64,000 nucleotides of DNA from Candidatus Tabaqchalia intestinavium (GCA_904420005.1 CAJFTT010000050.1:1-64000), one strand, 5' to 3'. Shown: positions 43,916 to 54,900, counted from the stretch's first letter. The notes: generated by a model from the letters alone, not told the origin. Program-made: numbers and translations.

Positions 43916-45334
43916 TCAGTTCTCGACGCCATTGTTGGTCTTACGTGTTGCAAAGAGCACGATACCAACCATCGCCAGCACAACCGCCATATAAATCCAG
44001 CTCATGGCCGCTGCGCCGCCATAGTCCGCGACACCGTTTTCGCCCGTACCTGTAACGCCGTTGGTCGTGTTGACGATCAAATTGATCAGCGGGTTGGTCA
44101 AGTCGGTCGCGGAATCCACGATCGTATAGATAATGGTCAGCACCGTCACTGGCGCCAAGGAAGGAATCGTGATTTTCCAGAACATCTCCCATTCTGTCGC
44201 GCCGTCCACACGGGCCGATTCGTAAACCGAGGTGGAGATGGACTGCAGGCCCGACAGGAAGATGAGGATCTGCACGCCCGACCGCCACAGGATCTGGGTG
44301 ATCTGGGAGAAAACAAGCTCAATCACCGTGGCAAATTGCGGTGGTATAAATGCCAGCAAATTCTCTGGTACGGTGATACCTCTGCTCATTTCGCTGCTCA
44401 TCATCTCGTAACCGGCCTGCGCCGCCGCCTGGTCCACTTCCATACCCAGCAGCTGCTGGAGAATATACCCTGTGCCAAGCAGCACCGGCAGGAAGAACAT
44501 CGTGCGGAAAAGGCCGCGGAACACAATCTTACCGTTGAGCAGCACCGCCAGAATCATGGAGATGATCACAACCGAAGGAACAAAGATGATCATCTGACCC
44601 AAGGCATTCATAAACGCGCTGGTGAATTCAGAATTGTTAAACAGCCCTGTATAATTGCGCAGCCCAACGAACTCCATCTCAAAGCCCATGATACGGGTAA
44701 TCCGGCTGAAGCTCAGCTGCAGAGAGGTAATGATCGGATAGGCAAAGAACACAAGCAGACCGATCAGCCAGGGCAGCATGAAGGCAACCGCTTCCAGCGT
44801 TTTTCTTGTCTGGCTCTTGATCTCGGCACGGCTGCGCTGCAGCGTAACCTTGCGTTTCTTCTTCCCCTTCTTTTTCTTACCGGAAGACTTTTTGCCGCTG
44901 GATGCGGTTCCGGCCTTTTTCGTGCCCGTCCCGGAGGACTTCTTCGTGCCGGTTGTGGACGAAGATTTCTTCGTACCGGTGGAGGAAGAAGTCTTTTTCG
45001 TGCCGGTGGAGGACTTTTTCGTCCCAGTGGAGGAAGTCTTCTTTGTGCCTGTAGAGGCGCTCTTTTTCTTCTCTCCGCCGGGGGCCTCCTTCTGCGCAGC
45101 ATCGGCATTCGCCTCCGCCGCAGCCGGCGCCGTTTCCGGCTCGCCGGCTGTTGCAGATGCCGGAGACGCCTGGGTCTGCGGCTGCTCGACGGCTTCCGCT
45201 GCGGGAGCCGCTTCCTCGGAAGGGGTGGATTCCGCCGCTTCGGGCGGAACAGGCTGTGTCATCGCGGGGATCTGTTCTTCTTGCTGCGCGGGCGCAGCGT
45301 TCTGCTCAGAATGTTCCAGTCTTTCCTCTGACAA
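43916..45334 (-). CDS. carbohydrate ABC transporter permease, MalF type, with long acidic and STGTKK-repeat N-terminal extension
   Basis: A 472-residue protein. Residues about 183-465 form a normal MalF-type permease with six helices and the EAA loop YESARVDGATEWEMFWKITIPSLA. Residues 1-87 are rich in Ala, Glu, Pro and Gln. Residues about 92-142 contain six TGTKK repeats separated by Ser/Thr. Residues 148-162 are almost all Lys and Gly. Such an extension is absent from ordinary permeases, and topology puts it in the cytoplasm. The start is TTG at 45334 with AAAGGAG at good distance, and the reading frame of the extension is uninterrupted. DNA, nucleoid or RNA binding, or phosphorylation of the many Ser/Thr, are possible but unproven roles. 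Confidence 0.9.
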   Translation of the reverse strand: MSEERLEHSEQNAAPAQQEEQIPAMTQPVPPEAAESTPSEEAAPAAEAVEQPQTQASPASATAGEPETAPAAAEANADAAQKEAPGGEKKKSASTGTKKTSSTGTKKSSTGTKKTSSSTGTKKSSSTTGTKKSSGTGTKKAGTASSGKKSSGKKKKGKKKRKVTLQRSRAEIKSQTRKTLEAVAFMLPWLIGLLVFFAYPIITSLQLSFSRITRIMGFEMEFVGLRNYTGLFNNSEFTSAFMNALGQMIIFVPSVVIISMILAVLLNGKIVFRGLFRTMFFLPVLLGTGYILQQLLGMEVDQAAAQAGYEMMSSEMSRGITVPENLLAFIPPQFATVIELVFSQITQILWRSGVQILIFLSGLQSISTSVYESARVDGATEWEMFWKITIPSLAPVTVLTIIYTIVDSATDLTNPLINLIVNTTNGVTGTGENGVADYGGAAAMSWIYMAVVLAMVGIVLFATRKTNNGVEN

Positions 45335-45353
45335 TCCAATCCACTCCTTTCCT

Positions 45354-47672
45354 TCAGACTACAACGTAATCCGTTGCGGGAATCGTAACATCGCCATAGA
45401 CATAATCGCTACTGGTGTAGTTGACATACACAACCTTGCCGTTGGCGTATTCAATCCGGTAGACTTCCTGACTGTTCAGCTTCTCGTGCCGCACCATTTC
45501 GGAATTCCACACGCAGCTCAGGCGCTCCTTCATGCGGTTGATCACTTCAACCGCTCTGGGACCCCATTGGCTGTACACGGAAGAATACAACCAGTTGGCG
45601 TCGGTATATTTGAGGTTCTCCGCGTTTTCTTCCGTCAGCATGAAGTAGGGCATATAACCATACTCGGCCCACTTCAGCTCGATCCAGTTGAGATCATGCG
45701 CAAGGTTGCCCGGATACGAGGTATACGGCAGGTAGCTATGCACGACCATCTGGTAGAACGGAATCGACTCATTGGAGATGTCGTATTGCGAATGTTCATA
45801 GGAAAGGTTCACAATACGGCTGGCGTTGGACATGGCGTAAAGGTTCGCTTCCGACCAATAGTTCATGCCCTCCGACCGGATCTCGCCCAGCTTCTGCTGA
45901 ATGAAATCATACGCCTGGGTTCTGGTATAGAAGCTGTGCTCGCTGTAATCATTATACAGCCACCAGCCAAGCCGCTCGATATTCAAGCCGATTCCCATCG
46001 ATTTTGCGTAATCCACAAAATCCGGCAGGTAATCGTTGAACATCGAATTGAGGTTGCGGACGTATTCGTTATATTTTCTCGAATACAGCGGCAGACCGGA
46101 AGAAGTATAGGCCGCATCGGTTCTGGCCGTATAGCCGCTCCGCTCACCGTTAAGCGTCACAGGATTGACGTTGAGCGTGAGCGTAATGCCATTCTGGTTG
46201 GCAAACTCCGCCAGCTCCTCCAGCCCGCTGTTTCCGCCCAGCTGCGAGGCCGCTTTTGCCGACGTAGGATTACGGTCATAGCCTTCCTTTTGCCAGCCGT
46301 ACAAGGCGGTTTGAATCCCCACGCCTGTCTGCTCCCGGATCTCGCCGAGAATCTGCTGCGCTTCCTCAAACGTCGTCTGCGCCATGAACTTGTCGCCCAG
46401 CGCGCGCTCCTCATAGATGCCCATGAACAGGTCGATGCCCGCCATCATGTTGTCATCCTGGATGTAATCCTTGAGCAGATCATTCTGAATCAGGTATTCC
46501 CGATAGGCCGCCGCCATACCGCTGTAATCCGCCTGGCCCTGCAGGAGGAATTTGTAGGTCATGGCCGCATCTTTCCTCTGAAGCTCGGCCTCAAACCGGG
46601 TCACATCCCGGTCGGCGTTGCCCACGCCCGTGCCGCCGATCTCCGACAGATCCACCGGGCGCCGATAGGTAAAGGTGGTATACAACCGGTTCAGTTCCAC
46701 GACGTAACCGCCGGGGACATAGTTGATGATCGCATCGGCAGAGCCGGAAGAGATAATCGCGAGCAGCGCATGGGAATCATCCTCGCGGATGCCGTAAACC
46801 GGCATGCTCGCCGGCGTGACGTTATCGTCGTCGTTGTCCAGGATACTGTCATAATCCATGCGCTCCCTGGATTCGCCGATCCACTGCATTTCGCCCGGAG
46901 TCTCGCCGTAGACCTTCCACATATATCTGGCTTCCTGCTCACGGACGTTTTCAACCGTGAAATAGGAAAGCGCGCCGCTGCCGTCAGGATAGAAGACGTA
47001 ACCGTCTTCCTTATTGGTCTCCACGCAGCCGAACATCGGCAGAACATCCGCGGAAACCAGCATGTAATTCCCCTGCTCAAAGATGCTGTCGCCGGGGATC
47101 TCGGCATGCAGCTCATCATCCTTCATATAAATCCGAAGGCTCAGCTGGATGTACTGCGCCTCGAACGCGAAGGTGACCTCGATGCCGCCTTCAATCTCCG
47201 TGACGGAGAATTTCGCGCCGTCGTGCGGATAAATCGTCGTTGCAATGCCTTGGTTGTGGTTTGTGTCAATCACATCGATGGTGATGACTGAACTGAGCTT
47301 TTTGCGCCACAGCTCCTCGACCCGTTCCAGCGGCTTCTGCTGCAGGTCAACGGAGGACGTCCACATATACCCGCTCGCCAGATCGCGCACAATGATGGAG
47401 CAATCCTTCGGATGATACAGCAGCTCATATTTGTCGCTCTTGTAGCGGGAGATATAGCCGTCGTAATCCAGCGGGGAACTCGCCGAATCGTTGACGTACG
47501 ATTCCTCGTAAGTCTGCATATTCGTCGTGTCCAGCGGCGTATACACAATCCCGTCGTCCGTTTCGTCGTCGGCGCCCGTGATTCTGCAGGAAACCGCCGT
47601 CGTCAGCAACATTGCCGCGGTCAGAAGCAGCGCCGCAGCGCGCTTCCATCTGTTCTTCGTCATCCTTTTCAC
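45354..47672 (-). CDS. DUF5696 domain lipoprotein
   Basis: A 772-residue extracellular protein. The N-terminal signal peptide ends in TTAVSC, a lipobox, so it should be lipid-anchored. The body matches the pattern of DUF5696 proteins found beside sugar ABC transporters of Firmicutes: an N-terminal beta-rich part (YELLYHPKDCSIIVRDLASGYMW, VFYPDGSGALSYF) and a C-terminal TIM-barrel-like part (GWQKEGYDRNPTSA, LTLNVNPVTL, MGIGLNIERLGWWLYNDYSEHSFYTRTQAYDFI). The latter resembles glycoside-hydrolase folds, so it might act on or sense glycans. The start is GTG at 47672 or ATG at 47663, directly next to the Yip1-like stop codon. Function is not established. Confidence 0.85.
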   Translation of the reverse strand: MKRMTKNRWKRAAALLLTAAMLLTTAVSCRITGADDETDDGIVYTPLDTTNMQTYEESYVNDSASSPLDYDGYISRYKSDKYELLYHPKDCSIIVRDLASGYMWTSSVDLQQKPLERVEELWRKKLSSVITIDVIDTNHNQGIATTIYPHDGAKFSVTEIEGGIEVTFAFEAQYIQLSLRIYMKDDELHAEIPGDSIFEQGNYMLVSADVLPMFGCVETNKEDGYVFYPDGSGALSYFTVENVREQEARYMWKVYGETPGEMQWIGESRERMDYDSILDNDDDNVTPASMPVYGIREDDSHALLAIISSGSADAIINYVPGGYVVELNRLYTTFTYRRPVDLSEIGGTGVGNADRDVTRFEAELQRKDAAMTYKFLLQGQADYSGMAAAYREYLIQNDLLKDYIQDDNMMAGIDLFMGIYEERALGDKFMAQTTFEEAQQILGEIREQTGVGIQTALYGWQKEGYDRNPTSAKAASQLGGNSGLEELAEFANQNGITLTLNVNPVTLNGERSGYTARTDAAYTSSGLPLYSRKYNEYVRNLNSMFNDYLPDFVDYAKSMGIGLNIERLGWWLYNDYSEHSFYTRTQAYDFIQQKLGEIRSEGMNYWSEANLYAMSNASRIVNLSYEHSQYDISNESIPFYQMVVHSYLPYTSYPGNLAHDLNWIELKWAEYGYMPYFMLTEENAENLKYTDANWLYSSVYSQWGPRAVEVINRMKERLSCVWNSEMVRHEKLNSQEVYRIEYANGKVVYVNYTSSDYVYGDVTIPATDYVVV

Positions 47673-48302
47673 CTACTTTCCTAACAACCGGATTTCTGCG
47701 AAGACCGAACCAATCACGCCGAACATCTGCTGCACAATCGCATAAAGCAGGAACACAATGCACCACACGACTACCATTGCCAGCAGCGAGCAAAGCACGC
47801 CTTTGATAAACGGTCCGGTCTCATAGTCGTTGAGCACTTTGAAGCTTCCCAAAAACAGCAGGATCGTCCAGATCAGCAGCGCGGAAATCGCGCCGTAATA
47901 GAAGAACGCCTGGCCGTTTTCCATCAAGTACGAAAGCAGTGTGAGCGGCCCCAGCAGCGCCGTGGCCGGGATCAGGCTGTACGCCGTGGCAATGGTGAAT
48001 TCCTTGAGCTTCATTTCCCCGTTGAGGATGGAAGACATCAAATAGGCGATCAGCACCCAGGAAGCCACCGGAACAAGAATCGTCGTGATGTCCATCATGA
48101 AGTTCGCCTGCCGCACGTCTACCGTGGTGAACGGGAAATGCACCAGCAGTCGGGACAGGACATAGACGATCGTGAAAAGCACGAAAACCACAATGGCAAA
48201 CGGCCAACGCATCTGGTCTCTTTTCCGTTTGATCTGCCGGAAGGTGACGGCGGGATGGAAAATGATGCCGGCTATCAGCTGAAAATATTCTTTCTTCTCC
48301 AT
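47673..48302 (-). CDS. Yip1-family membrane protein
   Basis: A 209-residue integral membrane protein with about five helices and short loops (FAIVVFVLFTIVYVLSRLL, ILVPVASWVLIAYLM, TAYSLIPATALLGPLTLL, AISALLIWTILLFLGSF, VLCSLLAMVVVWCIVFLLYAI). The YSLIPA motif and the helix pattern fit the Yip1 domain. Homologues stand beside DUF5696 and sugar permease genes in Firmicutes. The role is unknown; it may be an accessory membrane component of the importer. ATG at 48302 has AGGGGGCGA upstream; a GTG two codons earlier is possible. It ends with TAG. Confidence 0.8.
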   Translation of the reverse strand: MEKKEYFQLIAGIIFHPAVTFRQIKRKRDQMRWPFAIVVFVLFTIVYVLSRLLVHFPFTTVDVRQANFMMDITTILVPVASWVLIAYLMSSILNGEMKLKEFTIATAYSLIPATALLGPLTLLSYLMENGQAFFYYGAISALLIWTILLFLGSFKVLNDYETGPFIKGVLCSLLAMVVVWCIVFLLYAIVQQMFGVIGSVFAEIRLLGK

Positions 48303-48316
48303 TTTCACTCGCCCCC

Positions 48317-50029
48317 TTACTTATACAAATCGTCAGATTTTCGCTTGAGCTTGATCAGTCCATACGCAATCAGGAAAATCAGAGCGAACAGAGACAAAAC
48401 AATCGGCGTAAAATAATAACGGAAAACATTGATTCTGAATTCTGCAAACGCCTTATCGTATCCGTCATAATCATAGCTGTACTGGAAGCTCTCCATTGCC
48501 TCAACGTTCTTGCCCTGGCCATACAGCGCCTCGCCGACGCCCATATGCGCATGCATATACGTTTCGTCCATCTTGAGCACTTCCAGCCACAGACCATACG
48601 CCTGCTCATAGAGGCCGTCAAAATACATTCTCGAAGCCTCATGCACCTTCTGAATGAAGTCCGTCGGCTCGAAAATCTGAACGCTGCCCTTGGAGGAGTC
48701 GGACACGAACAGTCGGCCCGTGCCATCCTCAACATCCAGCGCGGTGGGCAGCATGAACTGCCCCTGCCGGTTGCCCAGACCGCCGAAGAAGGTGATGATG
48801 GTTCCCATCTGGTTGGTCTGGACGATATAGCCCAAATTCTGGTCAATCGTGGTCACGATCCCATTGCTGTCAACCGCAATGTCGACATAGTCGACCGTGA
48901 CATACTCCTGATCGGATGTGCTGTATTCTTCCACTTCATCATAGTTGCCTTCCGGGAACAAGTCGCTGCCCACCATGTTGATCTTCATGATCCGTTTGGG
49001 ATCCGTGGTCGTGGAAGATTCGGTATTCACGGTGTAGATCATATTGCCGTCCACCGTCAGGTTGACTGCTGGAGGCGGCTGCTTGTTCTCCACCGCTTGG
49101 CGTTGCGCCGCCGAGCCGAAGATTCTCACCAGAATATCCGTCACACTCGACTGCACTCTCGTCGCACCGGTGTAGCCCAGGAATTCGCCATCCAGATTCA
49201 TGGTGAAGAGGCCCTGGTAGCTGCTCTTGTTGAGCACATAGATGGTGCCGGTGTTGGATACGCCGACTTTTTGCGGCATAAAGTTATAGTTGGCGCCCAG
49301 CTCTTCAATTTGCCGGATATCGTCCTGGGTGAAGATCGCCTTGACATTATAATCGGAATCATACACCAGCAGGCGACGGTTCTCCGTGTCACAAATATAA
49401 ATATCGCCTTCCGGGGAGATGCACACGCCTTCCGGCGCGTTGAGATACGTATAGATCACGCGCACGACATAGGGTTCAGAGCCGTCGGAACCGTCAGAAA
49501 TGACATAATCCATCTGCGTCCCTTCGACAATTCTGCCCGACTCATCGCGCGGAAGGTTCTCCGAACCGGGGATGTCCAGCACTTCGTTGTTTCCGCTGGA
49601 CCCGGTCTGCGTATTGGAGGTCGTCCCCTCGTTCTCCGCATCGGTTCCTTCTGTGGTTTCCGTCCCTTCCGTGGTACCCGTTCCAGACACGTCGGTATTG
49701 CTCGAGCTGGGCAGGCCGGCGCAGAACATGGCCAGCACCTTGCCGTCCGTGGTCGTTTTGAGGACACGGTTGTTGCCCCGGTCGACGATCAGCAGGTTGC
49801 CGTCGTTGTCAAACATAATGTCGCTCGGGCTGTCCAGAATGCCGATACCGCCCTCGAAGCGGTTGATGACGCCTGCCGGACGATAGCTCTCCGGCATAGC
49901 GACCACTTCGCCGTTGTCGTAGATGGAACTGGTGCGCAGCTGGATGGCCGACGCCGGCACCATCGACGAAAGCAGAAGCAGGGACATCGCAAGACCGATG
50001 GAGGAAATTCGAAGCAATATTTTTCTCAT
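48317..50029 (-). CDS. secreted, membrane-anchored NHL-repeat/TPR protein
   Basis: A 570-residue protein. It has a cleavable-type signal peptide (LLLLSSMVPASA). A beta-propeller of NHL repeats follows (LDSPSDIMFDNDGNLLIVDRGNNRVLK, LNAPEGVCISPEGDIYICDTENRRLLVYD, MLPTALDVEDGTGRLFVSDSSKGSVQIF), interrupted at about 107-149 by a Ser/Thr/Glu/Gly-rich insert. A TPR-like helical pair (EQAYGLWLEVLKMDETYMHAHMGVGEALYGQGK) comes next. One membrane helix near residues 538-558 is followed by a basic cytoplasmic tail. It therefore stands on the outer face of the membrane. Its position between permease and Yip1 genes suggests a scaffold or glycan-contact role for the importer. Confidence 0.85.
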   Translation of the reverse strand: MRKILLRISSIGLAMSLLLLSSMVPASAIQLRTSSIYDNGEVVAMPESYRPAGVINRFEGGIGILDSPSDIMFDNDGNLLIVDRGNNRVLKTTTDGKVLAMFCAGLPSSSNTDVSGTGTTEGTETTEGTDAENEGTTSNTQTGSSGNNEVLDIPGSENLPRDESGRIVEGTQMDYVISDGSDGSEPYVVRVIYTYLNAPEGVCISPEGDIYICDTENRRLLVYDSDYNVKAIFTQDDIRQIEELGANYNFMPQKVGVSNTGTIYVLNKSSYQGLFTMNLDGEFLGYTGATRVQSSVTDILVRIFGSAAQRQAVENKQPPPAVNLTVDGNMIYTVNTESSTTTDPKRIMKINMVGSDLFPEGNYDEVEEYSTSDQEYVTVDYVDIAVDSNGIVTTIDQNLGYIVQTNQMGTIITFFGGLGNRQGQFMLPTALDVEDGTGRLFVSDSSKGSVQIFEPTDFIQKVHEASRMYFDGLYEQAYGLWLEVLKMDETYMHAHMGVGEALYGQGKNVEAMESFQYSYDYDGYDKAFAEFRINVFRYYFTPIVLSLFALIFLIAYGLIKLKRKSDDLYK

Positions 50030-50046
50030 AATCGCATCCCCTCCCT

Positions 50047-50997
50047 TTAAGACTTAATGCCGGAATAGCCCATGGCATCCAAGACACGCGCCTGCATAAC
50101 CACATAAATGATGATGGTTGGCGCCGTTGTTAGCAAGCTTGCGGCCTGCATGGCGCCCTGACGGGACAGCGTACCAGTCTGGTTAATCAGCTGCAGCGCC
50201 AGCGGCAGCGTCTTCATGGCCTGATCCTGAATATACACCAGGGCGTTGAAATAGTCGTTCCAGTTGGCCACAAAGGCGAACACGATAACCGTGGACAGCG
50301 CCGGCTTGAGGCACGGCATGATAATTTTCCAGAAGATCGTCCATTCTCCCGCGCCGTCGAGATACGCCGCCTCGATGAAGTCCCCCGGGATCTGATCGCA
50401 GAACTGTTTGAGCAGGAAGAGATAATAGCTCGAAACGATTTTCGGGATAATCATAACCCAGTAGGTATCGTTCAGATGCAAGGCGTTCGTGATCAGATAG
50501 GACGGGATCGCCGTGGTCTGCGTGCCGAAGCTCAGCGCCATGACCAGGACGGCGAAGATGAAGTTCGCGCCCTTGAGGTTGAATTTCGCCAGTGCGTAGG
50601 CGCACATGGCGCAGATCACAACCGTCAGGAACACCGTCGCAACCGTGGTCAGAAGGCTGTTAAACACATACCGGGAAAACGGCACCGACGTGGAGGAGAT
50701 CGCCGCCGACAGGTTCTTGAAATTATCCAGCGTCGGGCTGGAGACGTAAAACCGCGGCGGATAAATCAGCAGCTCGTCAATCGGCTTGAACGCTGTCACG
50801 ACCATATAAACCAGCGGCAACATCATCAGCACGATCAGCGCGAGCATGAAAATGTACAAAAGGAAATGCGAAAGCTTGAACCACCGGCGGATATGCCGCA
50901 GGCGCCGGAAGAACCGGGTGACCGCAGAGGATGGAAGCGTGGCGGTCTGCTGTGTGAGCATGTATCGCGGAATCGCTTGTTGTTTCGCTCTTGCCAT
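50047..50997 (-). CDS. carbohydrate ABC transporter permease, MalG type (first pair)
   Basis: A 316-residue membrane protein with six helices after a basic N-terminus of about 45 residues. The EAA loop is FIEAAYLDGAGEWTIFWKIIMPCLKPAL. ATG at 50997 follows GGGGAGGAGAAG. Its partner is the MalF-type gene 16 bases upstream. Together they form the first of two permease pairs in this locus. Confidence 0.93.
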   Translation of the reverse strand: MARAKQQAIPRYMLTQQTATLPSSAVTRFFRRLRHIRRWFKLSHFLLYIFMLALIVLMMLPLVYMVVTAFKPIDELLIYPPRFYVSSPTLDNFKNLSAAISSTSVPFSRYVFNSLLTTVATVFLTVVICAMCAYALAKFNLKGANFIFAVLVMALSFGTQTTAIPSYLITNALHLNDTYWVMIIPKIVSSYYLFLLKQFCDQIPGDFIEAAYLDGAGEWTIFWKIIMPCLKPALSTVIVFAFVANWNDYFNALVYIQDQAMKTLPLALQLINQTGTLSRQGAMQAASLLTTAPTIIIYVVMQARVLDAMGYSGIKS

Positions 50998-51013
50998 AAC
51001 TTCTCCTCCCCTC

Positions 51014-51937
51014 TTAATCCGTCGTGCGGAACACTCTCATGCAGATGCGTCCGAGCAAAATCGTCGTGATGGCCAGCACAATGGAAATTGCCGATGCATA
51101 GCCCATCTGGAACCGGGTGAACGCATAATCATACAAGTGTGTCACAATGGTGTGGGCCGCATATTCCGGCGACGGCATACCGGCAATGTTGACGGCGATA
51201 TCGAACACGCCGAACGAACCGACGACGGTGTTGACCGCGCCGAACAGCAGCTGCGGCTTCATCTGCGGCCAGGTGATGTACGCCATCTCCTGGAACTTGT
51301 TCTTCACGCCGTCGATGGACGCCGCTTCATACAAATCCTTCGGAATGTTCTGCAAACCAGCCAGGAAAACCAGGAACTGGTTGCCCATACTCATCATCAG
51401 AGAGACGAAAATAACAACCGGCATGATCGTGTCCGGGTTGGTCGTCCACAGGATCGGCTCGGTGATGATCCCCCACTTGAGCAGATAGTAGTTAAACAGA
51501 CCATAGCGGTCGCCAGCGAAGAAGTACAGCCAAATCTGGCTGAGCGCGATACCGCTGGCCAGCGTCGGCGTATAAAAGCCGAGGGTGAACGCCTTGCGGA
51601 ATTTCAGATTGTTGATCACCCAAGCCAGCACAAAGGCCAGCAGGAAGCTCGTCGGGCCGTAGATAATCGCATAAACCAGCGTATTCTGAACGGCAGTCAG
51701 GAACAGGTCGTCTTCCAGGATCAAGGTCTTGAAGTTTTCCAGGCCGACGAAGCTCCACGGCTGGATCATATTATAGTTCGTCAAGCTGTAAAATGCGCCT
51801 ACCAGAAGCGGAAGAATCGTAAACACAAAGAACAGAAGCAAGCCGGGAATTACGAACATGTAGCGGTTGATCGTCCGCAGCCGTCTTGTGCGTTTGCCGG
51901 CCTTTACCGCATCGGCATGAGAAAGCGCAGTCTGCAT
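51014..51937 (-). CDS. carbohydrate ABC transporter permease, MalF type (first pair)
   Basis: A 307-residue permease of the CUT1 importer class. Helix 1 is YMFVIPGLLLFFVFTILPLLVGAFYSLTNYN, and the EAA loop is LYEAASIDGVKNKFQEMAYITWPQM. ATG at 51937 follows GGAGGGAAGAG. It lies 17 bases after the solute-binding protein gene, so the two are co-transcribed. Confidence 0.94.
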   Translation of the reverse strand: MQTALSHADAVKAGKRTRRLRTINRYMFVIPGLLLFFVFTILPLLVGAFYSLTNYNMIQPWSFVGLENFKTLILEDDLFLTAVQNTLVYAIIYGPTSFLLAFVLAWVINNLKFRKAFTLGFYTPTLASGIALSQIWLYFFAGDRYGLFNYYLLKWGIITEPILWTTNPDTIMPVVIFVSLMMSMGNQFLVFLAGLQNIPKDLYEAASIDGVKNKFQEMAYITWPQMKPQLLFGAVNTVVGSFGVFDIAVNIAGMPSPEYAAHTIVTHLYDYAFTRFQMGYASAISIVLAITTILLGRICMRVFRTTD

Positions 51938-51954
51938 TTCTCTTCCCTCCTAAC

Positions 51955-54900
51955 TCATGAAATCGTATAGGCATCGGCCGGAACTTCTCTGTTATATTCC
52001 TCACGCTTGTTCCAGATCTCCTGGTTGATATCCTTCACAGCCATGAGCAGGGAGTCGCGGGCCCGGTACGTACGTGTAACTGCCACTCGGTTGAATGCAT
52101 TGCTGACGTGGCGGGCGGTGAAATAGCTTCCCAAGCAGTTGGGCGTCGTCACCGCAAGCCGCTGGGCCTCCGCAATGATCTCACCATGATTGGAATCCCA
52201 GGTCATACGCTCAAACGCTTCGATATTGGAGGGCAGCCAGCGCGCGTCGCGGCCAACAACCGCTTCCACTTCATTGCCAAAGTAAACCTGCGTATCGGTT
52301 CTCGTCCACCACTCGAGCATCTTCCAGGAAGAATCCACTTTCTGGCTGTTGCCCATGATGAAGCAATAGGTGCCCGCGGTACCCGTTGTGGTTCTGTCGA
52401 TATATTCGTTTCCGTTCTCGTCGGTGCGAACCGTGCCGGGGATGGGCGCGATGGTCCATTTACCCTGCATTTCCGGCGCCGCGATCAAAAACTGCATATA
52501 TTCCGTGAAGGTACCCAGGCCGATGGGCATGTCGCCCGAGCGGAACTGGTTGAAGAAGTTGGCCGTCACAGGGATTCCCTGCTCGACATACATATCCGTC
52601 CACTGCACAAACGCGTTATATGCCGCGTCCGTATCCAAGCCGGTACGCATGAAGTCATATTCCACGCCATCCGTGCCCACGTCGGAGCGATAGTAGCTGC
52701 CGCCGTTTTGATACAGGAACACGTCAAAACCGCCCGCATACCAGAACTGCATGTCGTTTTCATACAGCGCGGGGATCACCACGCCGCACAGCTCATCCCA
52801 GGTTTCCGGCGCTTCTATGCCAATCCGATCGAAAATATCCGTGCGGTAGAACATCACCAGGAAGTTGGTCGATTCAGGAATGGCGTAAATATGATCTTCA
52901 AAAATAACCGGGGTAAAGAGCGATTCATGGAACCGGCTCTTGACTTCCTCGAATCCTTCTAGCTCATCCAGCGGCGTCATAGCGTCACGAATGGAAAATT
53001 CCACCGCATCCGTCGGAGCCGCGCCCATAACCACGTCCGGCGCGTTGCCGGAAATGTACGACAGCATCAGCACGCTGGTGCCGTTCGCGCTTAGCTGACC
53101 GTTCGGCAGGACGTTGACATTCACGCCGATACCGGTCTCCGGCGTGAAATCACGCTTGACCTGCTCGCGGAACACTTCGCACCATTCATTACCACGGCTG
53201 ATCCACACGTCGATGCTCTCCTGCGTACCGCTGATCACACCGATGCTGTTATAATCCTTGAAGAAGGACAGCCAGAACTCCATGAAGAACTTGTAGATCC
53301 GATCAAAGAAGCTGGCTTCCTTGATGTCGAAGTTCTCATTCTGCGCCGCGAAATAGATCGTATCGATCTCCAGCGACTGCGCTTCCATTTCCGTCACCCA
53401 GGTGGTGATGTCGGTCGCCGCTTTGGTGATCTGGTCCAGCTCTGCCGGAATCTGGAACGTGTCGCTGTGCAGCTGCTCAAACAGATCCGCGATGGTGTTG
53501 AAATTGCTCACCATGCCGGGACGTCTGTTGCTGATCGCCATGAGCTGCTCGTTGATCTGCAGCATGGAGGTGCGCAGCTCAGACAGGATTTCCTGGAGAT
53601 TGGGGATCCAGCGCTGCAGCTGATAGTCATAGTTGGGGTCGGGGTCGGTACCCGTACGGATGCGGATGTCGCTGTACAGATCCATGATCCGGTCAACGTT
53701 CTCCTCCAGCTGACGGATGATATCCGCCGTGTCGCCCATCACAACCGTCAGCGTCAGCGTATCGCCCGGCTCCAGATAGAACAGCCAGGGATCGTCGCCG
53801 CCCAGCGTGACGTTTTCATAGGAGCTGGAATAGTCAAACTTGATGGCCGCGCATTCGGCAAACGGCACCTCGCCGTTGATCTCCAGGCGGCGGAACGAAG
53901 GCAGGCCGTCGCCCCAGTTCTGCAGAACATGGAAGCCGATCTTATACAGGCCCGGCTGCGTGACGTTGACCGTCCACGTGGCCGCCTCGCCGCCCGCGCT
54001 CCAGTTCTCCGCGCCCATGACGTTGAGCACCTTGCGCTCGAAAGAGTAGGGCTCCGTGGAAGGATCGGTCCCGTACTCACGGCGCACGGAGGTGCTGTTA
54101 CGGAACGTGATCTCCTCCGCTTCCAGGCGAACCGAACCCACGCCGTTCTGGTAACCCTGCTCGGCATAATACTGCTTGATCTGCTCGTAGGTCATCAGCT
54201 CTTCCGGGGGCACGAAAGAGATCTCCTTGATGGCCAGCATCTGGCTTCTATAATTGAGGGTGAGCGTGTGCTCGCCTTCGGTGAGATAGAACTGCAGCGG
54301 CAGCGCCTCGCGCAGGGAAGGATCGTAAACCAGCTGCGTCTGCCAACCGAAAACCTCCGAGAGAGAGGGACGGATATCGTCGCCCTCGAGGCCCTCGCCG
54401 ACGTCGGTCTGCGTCACGTCGCCGTTCTCGACATATTTGCGGTACAGGGGGTTGGCACGCGCTTCCTCAAACGGCAGCGCACCGTCGATGAGGATGTCGC
54501 GCTTGACCTCGTCATAAGAACCCTCCAGCGCGTCGTAAACGAACTGCAGATTATACAGGCCCGCCTGCTCCACGTAGAATGTCCAGGTGTAAGAAGTATT
54601 CTGATTGCCGACGGTGCTGCCGGGATTGGTGTAATCCCAGATGAACACTTCTTCATCGTTGTGGTTGCCGATCGTCACGACCGAACCGTCGTTGCCGACC
54701 GCCGTCGTGGGATCGATCACAATCGGCTCCGTCCCGAGCGGATACCCATTCTGCTCGTACTGATTTTTCACGTCGGCGTAAGACGCTTCTCCGTCCGTGT
54801 CTGTGTCCGTCTCCTCGTCCTGTCCCTCCTGCGTCTCCGACTGCGTCGCGTCGCTCTCGGGAAGCGTCTCCTCCGCGCCCGCAGGCTCCGCGAACACCGC

